NCBI GenBank assembly: GCA_903925515.1
Contig: CAIYFP010000615.1
Span: forward strand, 1-35,511
Source: an uncultured Verrucomicrobiota bacterium
GTDB lineage: Bacteria; Verrucomicrobiota; Verrucomicrobiia; Limisphaerales; UBA9464
Reading direction: 5' to 3'
DNA length: 35,511 nt
Shown one piece after another: positions 25,982 through 34,528 of this stretch; position 1 is the first letter of the stretch, and the number at the start of each line of letters is the position of its first letter. A program made the translations under genes and the position numbers. The notes beneath the pieces were generated by a model. That model had not been told where the DNA came from. It saw nothing but the letters and a program-made list of their open reading frames with translations, and ran no database searches.

Positions 25982-26863
25982 TCAGACCCCGTAGAAGGCC
26001 GAGCACGTCCCGCCCCAGAAGGCGGCTTGGTCCATGGCGTCCCAGCCCCGGACATGGTCGCGCACGAGTCCTTCGACGGCTTCGTAGGAGGCCGCGAGAC
26101 GGCACACGGGCCAATCCGAGCCGAACATCAGGCGGCCCGGCCCGAAGGCCTCCATGACGACCTCCAGGTACGGCGTGAAGTCGGCGGGCTTCCACCCGGC
26201 ATGGTCGGCCTCCGTGACCATGCCCGACACCTTGCACACGACGTTGGGGAAGCGCGCGAGCGCCTTGATTTGGTCTGCCCACGGCTGGAGCGAGCCTTCC
26301 TTGATGTGGGGCTTGGCGATGTGGTCGAGGACGAAGGGTTGATCAGGAAACCGTTCCACGAAGCGGAGCGTGGCGGGCAACTGACCCGGGAAGATGAGGA
26401 TGTCGTAGGCAAGGTCGAAGTCGCGGAGGCGCCGGATGCCCTCCATGAAGGCGGTGCCGAGGATGAAGTCGTCCTCCGGTTCGTCCTGCACGACATGGCG
26501 GACGCCGACGAACTTGGGGTGACGCGCGAGTCGCGCGAGGTCTCGCCCGACGTCCGGCGACCGAAGATCCACCCAGCCCACGACGCCGCGGATGCGCGGG
26601 TTGGCGTCGGCGAGGCCGAGGAGCCAGTCGGATTCAGCGAGCGATTGTCTTGCTTGGACGGCGATGGAGCCATCGAGAGCGAGGGGTTTTTGGAGGGCGT
26701 CGAGGTCGTGCGGGAGCCAGTCGTGTTCGAGGGCGGAGCCGTGGGGGATCCATGGATACTCCTCGGGGGAGTAGCGCCAGAAATGCTGGTGCGAGTCGAG
26801 GCGTGGCGTCGGGGCGACGGAATGGGGGGGCACCGTGGTCGCGGGGGTGGAAGAGGCGTTCAT
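25982..26863 (-). CDS. Amidohydrolase family protein (lactonase-like TIM barrel)
   Basis: 293 aa. The N-terminal metal motif is DSHQHFW (H25, H27). A strand with VLDHIAKP and the C-terminal FGSDWPVCRL with its catalytic-type Asp place it in the amidohydrolase-2 group, which includes sugar lactonases (fuconolactone, rhamnonolactone, 2-pyrone-dicarboxylate) and decarboxylases. The substrate cannot be decided. The ATG overlaps the stop of the prepilin-like gene as ATGA. It is the last gene of the dxr unit. Confidence 0.88.
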   Translation of the reverse strand: MNASSTPATTVPPHSVAPTPRLDSHQHFWRYSPEEYPWIPHGSALEHDWLPHDLDALQKPLALDGSIAVQARQSLAESDWLLGLADANPRIRGVVGWVDLRSPDVGRDLARLARHPKFVGVRHVVQDEPEDDFILGTAFMEGIRRLRDFDLAYDILIFPGQLPATLRFVERFPDQPFVLDHIAKPHIKEGSLQPWADQIKALARFPNVVCKVSGMVTEADHAGWKPADFTPYLEVVMEAFGPGRLMFGSDWPVCRLAASYEAVEGLVRDHVRGWDAMDQAAFWGGTCSAFYGV

Positions 26864-27687
26864 TTCCGGGATGAAGTACGTTCGAGGAGCCAGTCCCAGT
26901 CTGTGGTGGGCTGGGCGGGGAAGATCCCGCCGGCGCCGCCCTTGATGGGCGGGCGCACGGTGCCCTCGGGGCCGGTGACCACCCATCGACGGGTTTCGAG
27001 GTGGCCGTCCGCGAAGGCGAGGTTGCCGGACCCGTTGTGATGGGAGGCCGGGAGATTGCCCCAGCGCGGGGCTTCCTCGAGGCGGTTCATGAAGAAGCCG
27101 TCGTTGAGGGTGTCGGGGTGCTCGTCGAGGAACGTGAAGGTCTGGGCGGGGCGCACGAGGTCGGTGTCCCTGAAAAACTGGATGAAGGACGGGTTGAAGC
27201 GGTTGGTGAGCTCGCCGGGGTCGCCGACGAGGGAGTTGAGGGAGAAGGAACGGTTGCGGAGGCCGACGAGGCAACGGGCTGCGTCGGCGGGGCAGCGGAA
27301 GACGGGCGCGCTGCGGCCGGAATAGGAGCCGAGGAGCGCCCCGGTGAGGAATGCGTTGTTGGTGTTCTCCGGGCTGTCCTCCCAGTTGAGCACGTTGTTC
27401 ACCCAGTTGCGGCGGAGGGAGCGTGTTTCGCCGACGCCATGGTTGTTGACGAGGCGGTCGTGGTGGTCGTCGGCGTAGAGCTGGGAGGCGAGCTGGAGGG
27501 TTCGGATGTTGTTGGAGCAGGCGGAGGCGAGCGCGCGCGAGCGGGCCTTTCCGAGGGCGGGGAGGAGCAGCCCGGCGAGGATCGCGATGATGGCGATGAC
27601 GACGAGCAGCTCGACGAGGGTGAACGCGCGCGGGGCGGGGAGGGCTTGTGCGTGGCGTGGCGCCGGCGTGGCGTGGGGAGGTCTCAT
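26860..27687 (-). CDS. Prepilin-type N-terminal cleavage/methylation protein (pseudopilin-like)
   Basis: 275 aa from the ATG at 27687, which overlaps the dxr stop as ATGA. The type IV prepilin motif RAFTLVELLVVIAIIAILAG is at ~20-40, preceded by a basic Pro/His-rich leader. Ala instead of Gly stands before the Phe, as is often seen in this phylum. The rest is an exported globular domain with SACSNNIRTLQLASQLYADDH and a C-terminal HHNGSGNLAFADGHLETRRW, the pattern of the large Verrucomicrobia/Planctomycetes pseudopilin-like family. Function unknown; linked here to an isoprenoid gene and an amidohydrolase. Confidence 0.88.
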   Translation of the reverse strand: MRPPHATPAPRHAQALPAPRAFTLVELLVVIAIIAILAGLLLPALGKARSRALASACSNNIRTLQLASQLYADDHHDRLVNNHGVGETRSLRRNWVNNVLNWEDSPENTNNAFLTGALLGSYSGRSAPVFRCPADAARCLVGLRNRSFSLNSLVGDPGELTNRFNPSFIQFFRDTDLVRPAQTFTFLDEHPDTLNDGFFMNRLEEAPRWGNLPASHHNGSGNLAFADGHLETRRWVVTGPEGTVRPPIKGGAGGIFPAQPTTDWDWLLERTSSRK

Positions 27688-28838
27688 GGGAACCGGATGG
27701 CGTGGGCGGCGTCGCGCGCCCATTGGTCGGTGGAGAGGATCTCGGCCAGGGAGGGCTGGGGGATGACGACGTGGTTGTCCATGACGCGTGCGACGGTCTC
27801 GGTGATTTGGGCGAAGCCGATGTCGTTGTTGCAGAAGCGTTCGACGGCCACCTCGTTGGCGGCGTTGAGCACGGCGGGGAGCGTGCCGCCGACGGTCCCG
27901 GCGCGCCGCGCGAGCTCAAGGGCGGGGAAGCGGTCGGTATCCGGGTTTTCGAAGGTGAGGGAGCCGATGCGGGCAAAGTCGGTCGAGACGCGTTGGTTGG
28001 GGGAGCGGCCGGGGTAGGTGAGCGCGTACTGGATGGGCAGGCACATGTCCGGGGAGGAGAGCTGGGCGAGGATGGAGCCGTCGATGAACTCGACCATGGA
28101 ATGAACGACGGACTGGGGGTGGACGACGACGCGGACGCGGTCCATCTCGACGTCAAAGAGCCAGCGGGCCTCGATCATTTCGAGGCCTTTGTTGAAGAGG
28201 GTGGCGGAATCGAGGGTGATTTTGCGGCCCATGACCCACGAGGGATGCTTGAGGGCCTGGTGGAGGGTGACCTTGGCGAGGGCGTCCATGGGCCAGAGTG
28301 ACGCGTCCCGGAACGGGCCCCCGGATGCGGTGAGCCAGAGGTTGCGGACGGAGGAGGGCGGCCTGCCGTCGAGGCATTGGAAGATGGCGGAGTGCTCGGA
28401 ATCGACGGCGAGGACGCGGACGCCATGGCGACGGGCCTCCTCCATGACGATCTGGCCGGCCATCACGAGGATCTCCTTGGAGGCGACGGCGATGTCCTTG
28501 CCGGCGCGGATGGCAGCAAGGGCCGGGGCGAGCCCGGCGGTGCCGACGATGGCGATGAGGACCACGTGGGCCTCGGGCAGGGTGGCGAGCTGGAGGAGTC
28601 CGTCGGGGCCGGAGACGACGGGGATGCCCTCAAGGCGAGAGGAAAGTGCGGCGGCCCTGATGGGGTCATGGATGGACACAAGCGCGGGCCGATGGCGGAG
28701 GGCTTGATCAACGAGGAGGTCGGCGTTGTTGCCGGCCGCGAGCCCAACGAGACGGAGCTCGCCGGGGAGGTCCTCGACGACCTTGAGGGTGCTAGTGCCG
28801 ATCGAGCCGGTGCTTCCGAGCAGGACGACGTTCTTCAT
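27684..28838 (-). CDS. dxr: 1-deoxy-D-xylulose 5-phosphate reductoisomerase
   Basis: 384 aa. Second step of the MEP isoprenoid pathway: DXP to 2-C-methylerythritol 4-phosphate with NADPH. NADPH loop GSTGSIGTST at residues 8-17. The metal and substrate motifs are ASKEILVMAG, AVDSEHSAIFQC, LTASGGPFRD, HPSWVMGRKITLDSATLFNKG with EMIEA, and LNAANEVAVERF. Length and motif order are normal. It heads a minus-strand unit whose next genes overlap by ATGA. Confidence 0.97.
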   Translation of the reverse strand: MKNVVLLGSTGSIGTSTLKVVEDLPGELRLVGLAAGNNADLLVDQALRHRPALVSIHDPIRAAALSSRLEGIPVVSGPDGLLQLATLPEAHVVLIAIVGTAGLAPALAAIRAGKDIAVASKEILVMAGQIVMEEARRHGVRVLAVDSEHSAIFQCLDGRPPSSVRNLWLTASGGPFRDASLWPMDALAKVTLHQALKHPSWVMGRKITLDSATLFNKGLEMIEARWLFDVEMDRVRVVVHPQSVVHSMVEFIDGSILAQLSSPDMCLPIQYALTYPGRSPNQRVSTDFARIGSLTFENPDTDRFPALELARRAGTVGGTLPAVLNAANEVAVERFCNNDIGFAQITETVARVMDNHVVIPQPSLAEILSTDQWARDAAHAIRFP

Positions 28839-29013
28839 GCGCTGAGGGGCAGGAGTGTTCCCGCGTGGCGGGGAGCGTGGCGAGCGTGGAATGGGGGCCG
28901 CTCGGGCTTCCCGGGGAGGACGGCCAGGATGCGGGCCTCGTTTGCGCCCTCGGGTTCAACCTTCGAGAAGGGTAGGACAGCGGATGTCCTCGGCGGAATG
29001 CGAAGGTGATCCC

Positions 29014-29214
29014 ATGACCATGCGAATGGATTGGGTGAGGCGTTCGGAGGAAGAGGTGCAGGTGGTGGCGACCTTCGGGGCGGCGCGGGTGGTGCGGTTG
29101 CGTGGGGGCCGGACCGAGATCCGGGGCGGCGGCAGGCTGGAGCAGGCGGAGGCACGGGAATGGGCCTCGATGTTCTGCCATGAGGCGTTGCTGGGGCGGC
29201 GCCGTTGGCGTTGA
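29014..29214 (+). CDS. Small hypothetical protein, 66 aa
   Basis: Not recognised. The ATG at 29014 has an excellent ribosome site (AAGGTGATC, three bases upstream). The product (MDWVRRSEEEVQVVATFGAARV...) is compact and charged, without membrane segments. It has a likely beta-strand pair around VQVVATFG and VVRLRGG and a helix EAREWASMFCHEALLG. An upstream in-frame extension to 28855 has no structure and is rejected. It is divergent from dxr and ends directly before the G-rich array and rpoZ. Confidence 0.55.
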   Translation: MTMRMDWVRRSEEEVQVVATFGAARVVRLRGGRTEIRGGGRLEQAEAREWASMFCHEALLGRRRWR

Positions 29215-29264
29215 GGGGGAAACGGGAGGCGGGAAGCGGGGAGTCGGGGAGGCGGGAAGGGAGG
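29215..29264 (+). repeat. G-rich ~7-bp tandem array (G-quadruplex-like) before rpoZ
   Basis: Seven runs of three or more G occur at steps of about 7-9 bases, separated by AAAC, AGGC, AAGC, AGTC, AGGC and AA. The 13-mer GGGAGGCGGGAAG is present twice (29224-29236, 29247-29259). The G-rich strand is the coding strand for rpoZ, so a transcript crossing it would carry the G-runs. Confidence 0.8.
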
Positions 29265-29329
29265 CTCCGACGTCTGGGCTGGATGAGCGTTGGGACGGGC
29301 AGAATTAGCCGTTGTCGCAGGAATGGGGG

Positions 29330-29590
29330 ATGGATACGGTTACGGTTCGGTCTGGGAACGATTTTGGAATGAACTCTGAATTGACGAAGCGTGCGATGGA
29401 GAAGGTGGGCAACCCGCATGTGTTGGTGAATCTTGTTTCTCGCCGTGTGCGGCAGCTCAATGGCGGCGGGGGCGCGAGTCGTCCGATGGTGGAAGTGCCA
29501 CCGACGATGGGCGTGGCTGACATCGCGTTGACGGAGATCATCGAGGGCAAGCTGGGGTGGACGTTGAGCGATCCCGAGATCACGACCTAG
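29330..29590 (+). CDS. rpoZ: RNA polymerase omega subunit
   Basis: 86 aa from the ATG at 29330, which follows a GGAATGGGGG run. An alternative ATG at 29369 would give the 73-residue form starting MNSELTKRAMEKVGNPHVLV, closer to the conserved core. The core matches verrucomicrobial omega: NPHVLVNLVSRRVRQL, then a Gly-rich loop, RPMVEVPPTMGVADIAL and TEIIEGKLGW. Omega aids assembly and stability of RNA polymerase. It is followed by smpB in the same direction. Confidence 0.82.
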   Translation: MDTVTVRSGNDFGMNSELTKRAMEKVGNPHVLVNLVSRRVRQLNGGGGASRPMVEVPPTMGVADIALTEIIEGKLGWTLSDPEITT

Positions 29591-29646
29591 TTGCAAGGGT
29601 GCGACGAGGCCTTGCTTGATGCGCGGCGTCGCGTTCCGGCTGGGCC

Positions 29647-30111
29647 ATGGACCCGGCGATGGCCGACATCCTACAGAACGCCCGGGCGCGTCACGACTAC
29701 GAGGTCCTTGAGACGATCGAGGCGGGCTTGGTGCTCCGTGGAACGGAGGTGAAGGCGTTGCGGGCGGGGCGCGCGCAGATTTCCGATGCATTTGCGAAGG
29801 TGGAGCGCGGCCAAGCCTGGCTGCACAACGCGCACATTGACGAGTACTCGCACGGGAACATCCACAACCACGCGCCGAAGACGCCGCGTCGGTTGCTGCT
29901 GAACAAGTCCGAGATCTGCAGGCTGGAGGCCTTGTCCAACATCAAGGGCCATGCGCTGGTCCCGCTGGCATTGTACTGGAAGGGCAACCGCATCAAGGTG
30001 CGCCTTGCCGTCGGGCGAGGGCGCGACGCGCGGGACAAGCGCCATGAATTGCGCCGGCGCGAGGACGAGCGGGACATGCGACAGGCCCTTGCGAGGGCAC
30101 GGAAGAGTTGA
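29647..30111 (+). CDS. smpB: SsrA-binding protein SmpB
   Basis: 154 aa, tmRNA partner in trans-translation (ribosome rescue). Conserved blocks: NARARHDYEVLETIEAGLVL with GTEVKALRAGRAQISDAF, then HIDEYSHGN, RRLLLNKSEI, LVPLALYWKGNRIKVRLAVG and RDKRHELRRREDERD. The short basic C-terminal tail that enters the mRNA channel is present (RQALARARKS). The tmRNA gene itself is not in the window. The first four residues (MDPA) may be skipped in favour of the second ATG. Confidence 0.97.
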   Translation: MDPAMADILQNARARHDYEVLETIEAGLVLRGTEVKALRAGRAQISDAFAKVERGQAWLHNAHIDEYSHGNIHNHAPKTPRRLLLNKSEICRLEALSNIKGHALVPLALYWKGNRIKVRLAVGRGRDARDKRHELRRREDERDMRQALARARKS

Positions 30112-30231
30112 GGGAAGGGCTTGCATGGAACGGCATGGGGATGAAGTCGAGGATGCGCGGTCCCGGAAGCCGGATGGGTGGGGCGGGTTGGGGCGGCGCG
30201 TGCTGGCGGGTCGTCCGGGACCGGGTCTGGC

Positions 30232-31704
30232 ATGAGTCCGTGGCTAATTCTTGCAATTGCGGCGGCCTATTTTGGGGCCGTGTGCGGCGTGGCGTGGTGG
30301 ACGGGTCGGCGGGCGGATGCCTCCGGCTACTTCCTTGGCAACCGCGAGTCGCGATGGTGGGTGGTGGCGTTTGGACTGATTGGGGACTCCTTGTCTGGGG
30401 TCACGTACATCTCGGTGCCGGGGCAGGTGGCGGCGAAGGCGTTCGGGTATTTCCAGATGGTCGTGGGCTACGTGCTGGGGTACGTGGTGATCGCGGAGGT
30501 GTTGGTGCCCCTGTACTACCGGCTGAACCTGACGTCGATCTACGGGTTCCTCGGCCAGCGGTTCGGGGTCACGGCCCAGAGGACGGGGGCGACGATCTTC
30601 CTTGTGTCGCGGGTGCTGGGAGCGGCGGCGCGGCTGTACCTTGCGGCGAACGTGTTCCAGCGGTTCGTGTTTGATCCGTTGGGCGTGCCGTTCTGGGTGG
30701 CGGTGCCCTGCATCCTCGCATTGATGTTGGCCTACACGATCCGGGGCGGCATCCGGACGCTGGTATGGACGGACCTGTTGCAGAGCGGGTTCCTTGTGCT
30801 GGGGTTGGTGATGTCGGTGGTGATCATCGGCACGGACATGGGTTTGGGGGCGGCGGGGTTGATGGGCAGGGCGTGGGGGAGCGACATGACGCGGGTGTTC
30901 GACTGGGACTGGCGTTCGCCGGGCTATTTCTGGAAGCAAATCCTCGCGGGCATGGCGATCACGGTGGTGATGACGGGGTTGGACCAGAACAACATGCAGA
31001 AGACCCTGTCCTGCCCGGATGCGCGGCAGGCGCGGAAGAACTTGTATGCGTTCGCCATGGTGCAGGTACCGGTCAATCTTTGCTTCCTGTTCCTCGGATG
31101 GTTGTTGCATGCGCATGCGCGGGAGAAGGGGATCGTGCTGCCGACGGCGACGGACCATGTGTTCCCGGAATTGGCGTTGCACCATCTGGGGACGCTGGCG
31201 GCGGTGGTGTTCGTGGTGGGATTGACGGCGGCCACGTTCAACAGCGCGGACTCGGTTTTGACGACGCTGACGACGTCGTTCTGCTTTGACTTCCTCGGGC
31301 TGGAGACGAGGGAGGATCTTGGGGAGGCGGGGCGTGCGCGAATCCGGCGTCGGGTGCATGTGGGGTTCGCGGTGGTGTTGTTGTGGGTGATCCTCGTCTT
31401 GAAGTCGTATCAAGGCGGGAACGTGCCGGTGATCGACATGGTGATGGGATTGGCGAGCTACACGTACGGACCGTTGCTGGGGCTGTTTGCACTGGGCTTG
31501 GGCACGCGGGTTCGGGTGGGCGGCCCGTGGTTGCCGGTGGTTTGCGTGGCCGCGCCGATGGCCTGCGCATGGATTGCATCCAACTCGGCCCAATGGCTGG
31601 GCGGCTATCGGTTCGGGACGGAACTGCTGTTGGCGAACGGGCTGCTGACGATGGCGGGACTGGCCTTGCTGGCGCGGACTCGGGACGCAGGGCAAGCGAG
31701 CTAG
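30232..31704 (+). CDS. Sodium:solute symporter family protein
   Basis: 490 aa, about 13 hydrophobic segments. The family pattern is clear: ADASGYFLGNRESRWWVVAFGLIGDSLSGVTYISVPG near the N-terminus (unwound helix 1), YRLNLTSIYGFLGQRFG, GLDQNNMQKTLSC and NSADSVLTTLTTSF (sodium-site helix 8). It resembles the SGLT/SSS branch for sugars, organic acids or sialic acid, and the substrate cannot be assigned. The ATG at 30232 is preferred over an upstream in-frame start at 30178. It is convergent with the porin gene. Confidence 0.9.
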   Translation: MSPWLILAIAAAYFGAVCGVAWWTGRRADASGYFLGNRESRWWVVAFGLIGDSLSGVTYISVPGQVAAKAFGYFQMVVGYVLGYVVIAEVLVPLYYRLNLTSIYGFLGQRFGVTAQRTGATIFLVSRVLGAAARLYLAANVFQRFVFDPLGVPFWVAVPCILALMLAYTIRGGIRTLVWTDLLQSGFLVLGLVMSVVIIGTDMGLGAAGLMGRAWGSDMTRVFDWDWRSPGYFWKQILAGMAITVVMTGLDQNNMQKTLSCPDARQARKNLYAFAMVQVPVNLCFLFLGWLLHAHAREKGIVLPTATDHVFPELALHHLGTLAAVVFVVGLTAATFNSADSVLTTLTTSFCFDFLGLETREDLGEAGRARIRRRVHVGFAVVLLWVILVLKSYQGGNVPVIDMVMGLASYTYGPLLGLFALGLGTRVRVGGPWLPVVCVAAPMACAWIASNSAQWLGGYRFGTELLLANGLLTMAGLALLARTRDAGQAS

Positions 31705-31777
31705 CCTCGGCCGTGGCTTTTCAAGGCAACCTTGGTCGAATCGCCCCGGGGTTTTCTTGGATCAACCCGGCACCTGC

Positions 31778-31794
31778 GGCGTGTGAGACACGCC
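31778..31794. terminator. Perfect 7-bp hairpin between convergent genes
   Basis: GGCGTGT-GAG-ACACGCC, an exact stem with a three-base loop. It begins seven bases after the porin stop (minus) and 74 bases after the symporter stop (plus). No T-run is present, so a bidirectional terminator is plausible rather than certain. Confidence 0.45.
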
Positions 31795-31801
31795 CCGAGC
31801 C

Positions 31802-33294
31802 CTAGTAGCTCCACTGGACCTGCATTCCGATCCGGTCGGAGTCGGCGGCGTCCGAGTAGGGGGAGACGGAGGTGTTGGTGCGATGGAAGGCGTGGGTGTA
31901 GGCGACGGCGACCTCGAGGTCCTTCCATGGCGACCATTCGATGCCGAAGTCGATCTCGCTGACGCGGGATGCGGGGGCGTTGCGAGCGAACTTCCGGCCG
32001 CCCTCGTACCATTGGTAGCGAACGAAGGGGAACAGGGTGGAGTTGCCTGCCTTGCCGAGGTAGTTGGCCTGGATGTAGCCGCCCTGGAGGAAGCTGGACT
32101 CGATGCGCCGGAAGTCGTCGGAGAGGGTTGGCCCGCGTCCGACGGTCCATTCCGCCTCGAAACCGAGGGGCTTGGGATACCACACGGCCGTGGCGGCGAC
32201 GCGTTCGTCGGCGATGCCATCGGCGCGGGCGACGGGTCGGATGGATGCTCCGTCGGGAGCGGTGACCGCGAGCGTGTCCACCACGAAGCGGCCGGTATAG
32301 GCCTGGAGGCCGGGCTCGAAGATTTGGCCGTTGGGAAGCTCGAACGGGTAGCTGACCCGTGCCACGGCGTGGAGGTCGCCGTTGCGGTCGGAGCGATTGA
32401 GGCCCTGTCCCGAATAGATGCCGAGGCCGACCACACCGTAGTCTCCGGAACCCTTGAGGCCGGAGGAGACCAAGGTGCGGAATCGTTCGCGAACCTCGGC
32501 GGGAGCCCAATAGAAGAAGGCGCCGATGTCGCGTTCGCCCTCGACGGCGGAGTTGAGGGCATCGGCGCGTTCCAGCGGCGCCCGGTTCTGGCTGGACTGC
32601 ATGTTGACGAACCCGAACGGGACCTTGGATTGGCCCAGTCGCACGCGGTACTCCTTGGCCTTGTCGAAGGAGACGTCGGCGTAGATGTCGCGCAACTGGA
32701 CCGAGAACTGGCCATCCGTGGGCGTCGCGTTGAAGTCGGGCTGGATGTAGAGGAAGACGTGGTCGGAGACGTCGCCGCTCAGGATGAGTCGGCCGCGGCG
32801 AATCATGAACGAGTCCGTCTGCGACACGGATCGGTCGTTGGGCACGTTCAGCCCGGGGCCGGACTCGTCGAGGATGGCGTTGTAGCGGAACTGGACGTAG
32901 CCGCGGATGCTGAGCTTGTCGGACCACTTGGGGGCGGCCTTGGGGGTAACGGCCGGCGTGGCGTGGGTGGAAGCGGTGAGCGTGGGCTTGGAAGGATCGG
33001 CGTTGGCGGCCGGGGAGGCAGGGGTAGCCGGTGTCGGAGTGGCCGTGGGTGCCGCGGCTTGGGCGACGCCTGGGAAGGAATCGCAGGGGTGGGCGCCTTG
33101 CCCTTGGCATCGGCCTCCGATGCTGCTCGGAGTTCCTCGTACTGGGCCGCAGTGATGGTGCCTTGGTCGCGGAGGACTCGGAGCAAGCGGAGGAGGGCGG
33201 TGTCATCTCCCAGGGCGGCCGTGGCGGCGAGGGTGATGCAGGATGCGGCCAAGATTCGTTGGCGGCGGGGGAAAGATGGCTTTCGGATGTTCAT
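31802..33294 (-). pseudogene. Phosphate-selective porin O/P-type outer-membrane protein, interrupted by one frameshift
   Basis: The ATG at 33294 starts a signal peptide (RILAASCITLAATAALG) and a short helical segment (ALLRLLRVLRDQGTITAAQYEELRAASEADA). The frame is lost at 33065-33072. Downstream, a Pro/Ala/Thr-rich linker, WSDKLSIRGYVQFRYN and the 16-stranded-type barrel continue in another frame to the terminal Tyr (VQWSY), the usual outer-membrane sorting end. Barrel motifs include FMIRRGRLILSGDVSDHVFLYIQ and RLGQSKVPFGF with a later FEAEWTVGR. One missing base reconciles the frames. It is probably a functional gene with a sequencing error or a recent mutation. Location beside pit and an 11-bp operator array supports phosphate uptake. 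Confidence 0.8.
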
Positions 33295-33297
33295 GGA

Positions 33298-33336
33298 GTG
33301 ATGGGCGAGTTTCGATTGAGTGGCGATTTGGTGTCG
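33298..33336 (-). promoter_or_regulatory. PhoB/OmpR-type operator array upstream of the porin (four half-sites, 11-bp period)
   Basis: On the coding (minus) strand the half-sites are CGACAC (33336-33331), CGCCAC (33325-33320), CGAAAC (33314-33309) and CATCAC (33303-33298), each beginning exactly 11 bases after the last. The spacing is that of PhoB tandem half-sites and the sequence is close to the array before DUF47-pit. The array ends only three bases before the porin ATG and no ribosome site is visible. If the two distal half-sites act as the -35 region, the mRNA would be nearly leaderless. Confidence 0.55.
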
Positions 33337-33406
33337 GAATCCGGGCATGGAAACAGGGAGCCGGGTGCGGAAGCTTGCCGGCCTTCGGTGGGAAGCTGCG
33401 GGGAGA

Positions 33407-34507
33407 CTAGGCGAGCCAGCGAACGAGGCGGAAGAGCCCGTAGGCGACGAGCGCGGTCATGGGGAGGGTGAGAACCCATGCCCAGAGGATCCGTTCGACG
33501 ACGGAGAGGTTGAGGGCGGAGAAGCGCTTGGCACAGCCGACGCCCATGATGCTGGTGGTGATGGCGTGGGTGGTGGAGACGGGCATGCCGAAATGCGCGG
33601 CGGTCATGAGGACGGTGGCGGCGGTGGTCTCGGCCGCGAAGCCGTGCACGGGCTGAAGCTTCACCATCTTGTGGCCCATGGTCTTGATGATCTTCCAGCC
33701 GCCGGCGGCGGTGCCGGCCGCCATGGTCAGGGCGCAGGTGACCTTGATCCACGTGGCGATGCCTTCCTTCCCGGCAGCATCCTTCATCATGGGATGGCGG
33801 AGGAAGTCGAGCCACGGGGGGAGTTGGTCGAGGAGCCCGGCCTGGGTGCCCACGAGCGCGAGGGCGATGATGCCCATGGTTTTCTGGGCGTCGTTGCTGC
33901 CATGGGAGAAGCCCATGTAGGCGGCGCTGGCGAGCTGGGCCTTCCCGAACACGCGCGAGACCCACTTGGGGCTCCATGTGCGGAGCAACAGGTAAAGCAG
34001 GGTCATGATGACCAGCCCGACGAGGAAGCCCATGACCGGGGAGAGGAACATCGGGATGATGACCTTGTAGAGGATGCCGTCGAACTTGTACCACGGCACG
34101 CCGTCCTTGGGGCGGCTGAGGATGACGACGGCGGCGTTGTTGCTGGCGGCGGCGATGCCGGCGCCAATGAGGCCGCCGATCAGGGCATGGCTGGAGCTCG
34201 AAGGAAGACCGAACCACCACGTGAGCAGGTTCCACACGATTGCGCCTCCGAGGGCGCAGATGAGCATCCATGAGGCCCACTCTGCGGGCACGAGCTTGGA
34301 GTCGAGCACGCCCGAGCTGATGGTCTTGGCGACGGCGGTGCCGTAGAGGGCACCCACGAGGTTGGTCACTGCGGCCATCAGGATGGCGAGGCGCGGCGTC
34401 AGGACCTTCGTGGAGACGACGGTGGCGATGGAGTTGGCGGTGTCATGGAAGCCGTTGATGTACTCGAACACCAACGCCACCACGATCACGGTGAGGATGA
34501 GCGCCAT
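33407..34507 (-). CDS. pit: PiT family inorganic phosphate permease
   Basis: 366 aa, about 10 membrane helices. The two PiT signature repeats are visible: FEYINGFHDTANSIATVVSTKVL near the N-terminus and SHGSNDAQKTMGIIAL in the second half. GLPSSSSHALIGGLIGAG and the C-terminal GMPVSTTHAITTSIMGVG match the paired re-entrant loops. It moves phosphate (usually as a metal-phosphate complex) with protons or sodium. AAGGG lies before the ATG, 21 bases after the DUF47 gene, as in the common DUF47-pit pair. Confidence 0.96.
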   Translation of the reverse strand: MALILTVIVVALVFEYINGFHDTANSIATVVSTKVLTPRLAILMAAVTNLVGALYGTAVAKTISSGVLDSKLVPAEWASWMLICALGGAIVWNLLTWWFGLPSSSSHALIGGLIGAGIAAASNNAAVVILSRPKDGVPWYKFDGILYKVIIPMFLSPVMGFLVGLVIMTLLYLLLRTWSPKWVSRVFGKAQLASAAYMGFSHGSNDAQKTMGIIALALVGTQAGLLDQLPPWLDFLRHPMMKDAAGKEGIATWIKVTCALTMAAGTAAGGWKIIKTMGHKMVKLQPVHGFAAETTAATVLMTAAHFGMPVSTTHAITTSIMGVGCAKRFSALNLSVVERILWAWVLTLPMTALVAYGLFRLVRWLA

Positions 34508-34528
34508 GCGAATCCCTTGGGGCGGGCT

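Noticed and set aside
33295..33406. Possible terminator between pit and porin (AGCTT...AAGCT with inner mismatches)
   Set aside because: The stem is short and interrupted, with no T-run; the convincing structure in this gap is the 11-bp operator array.
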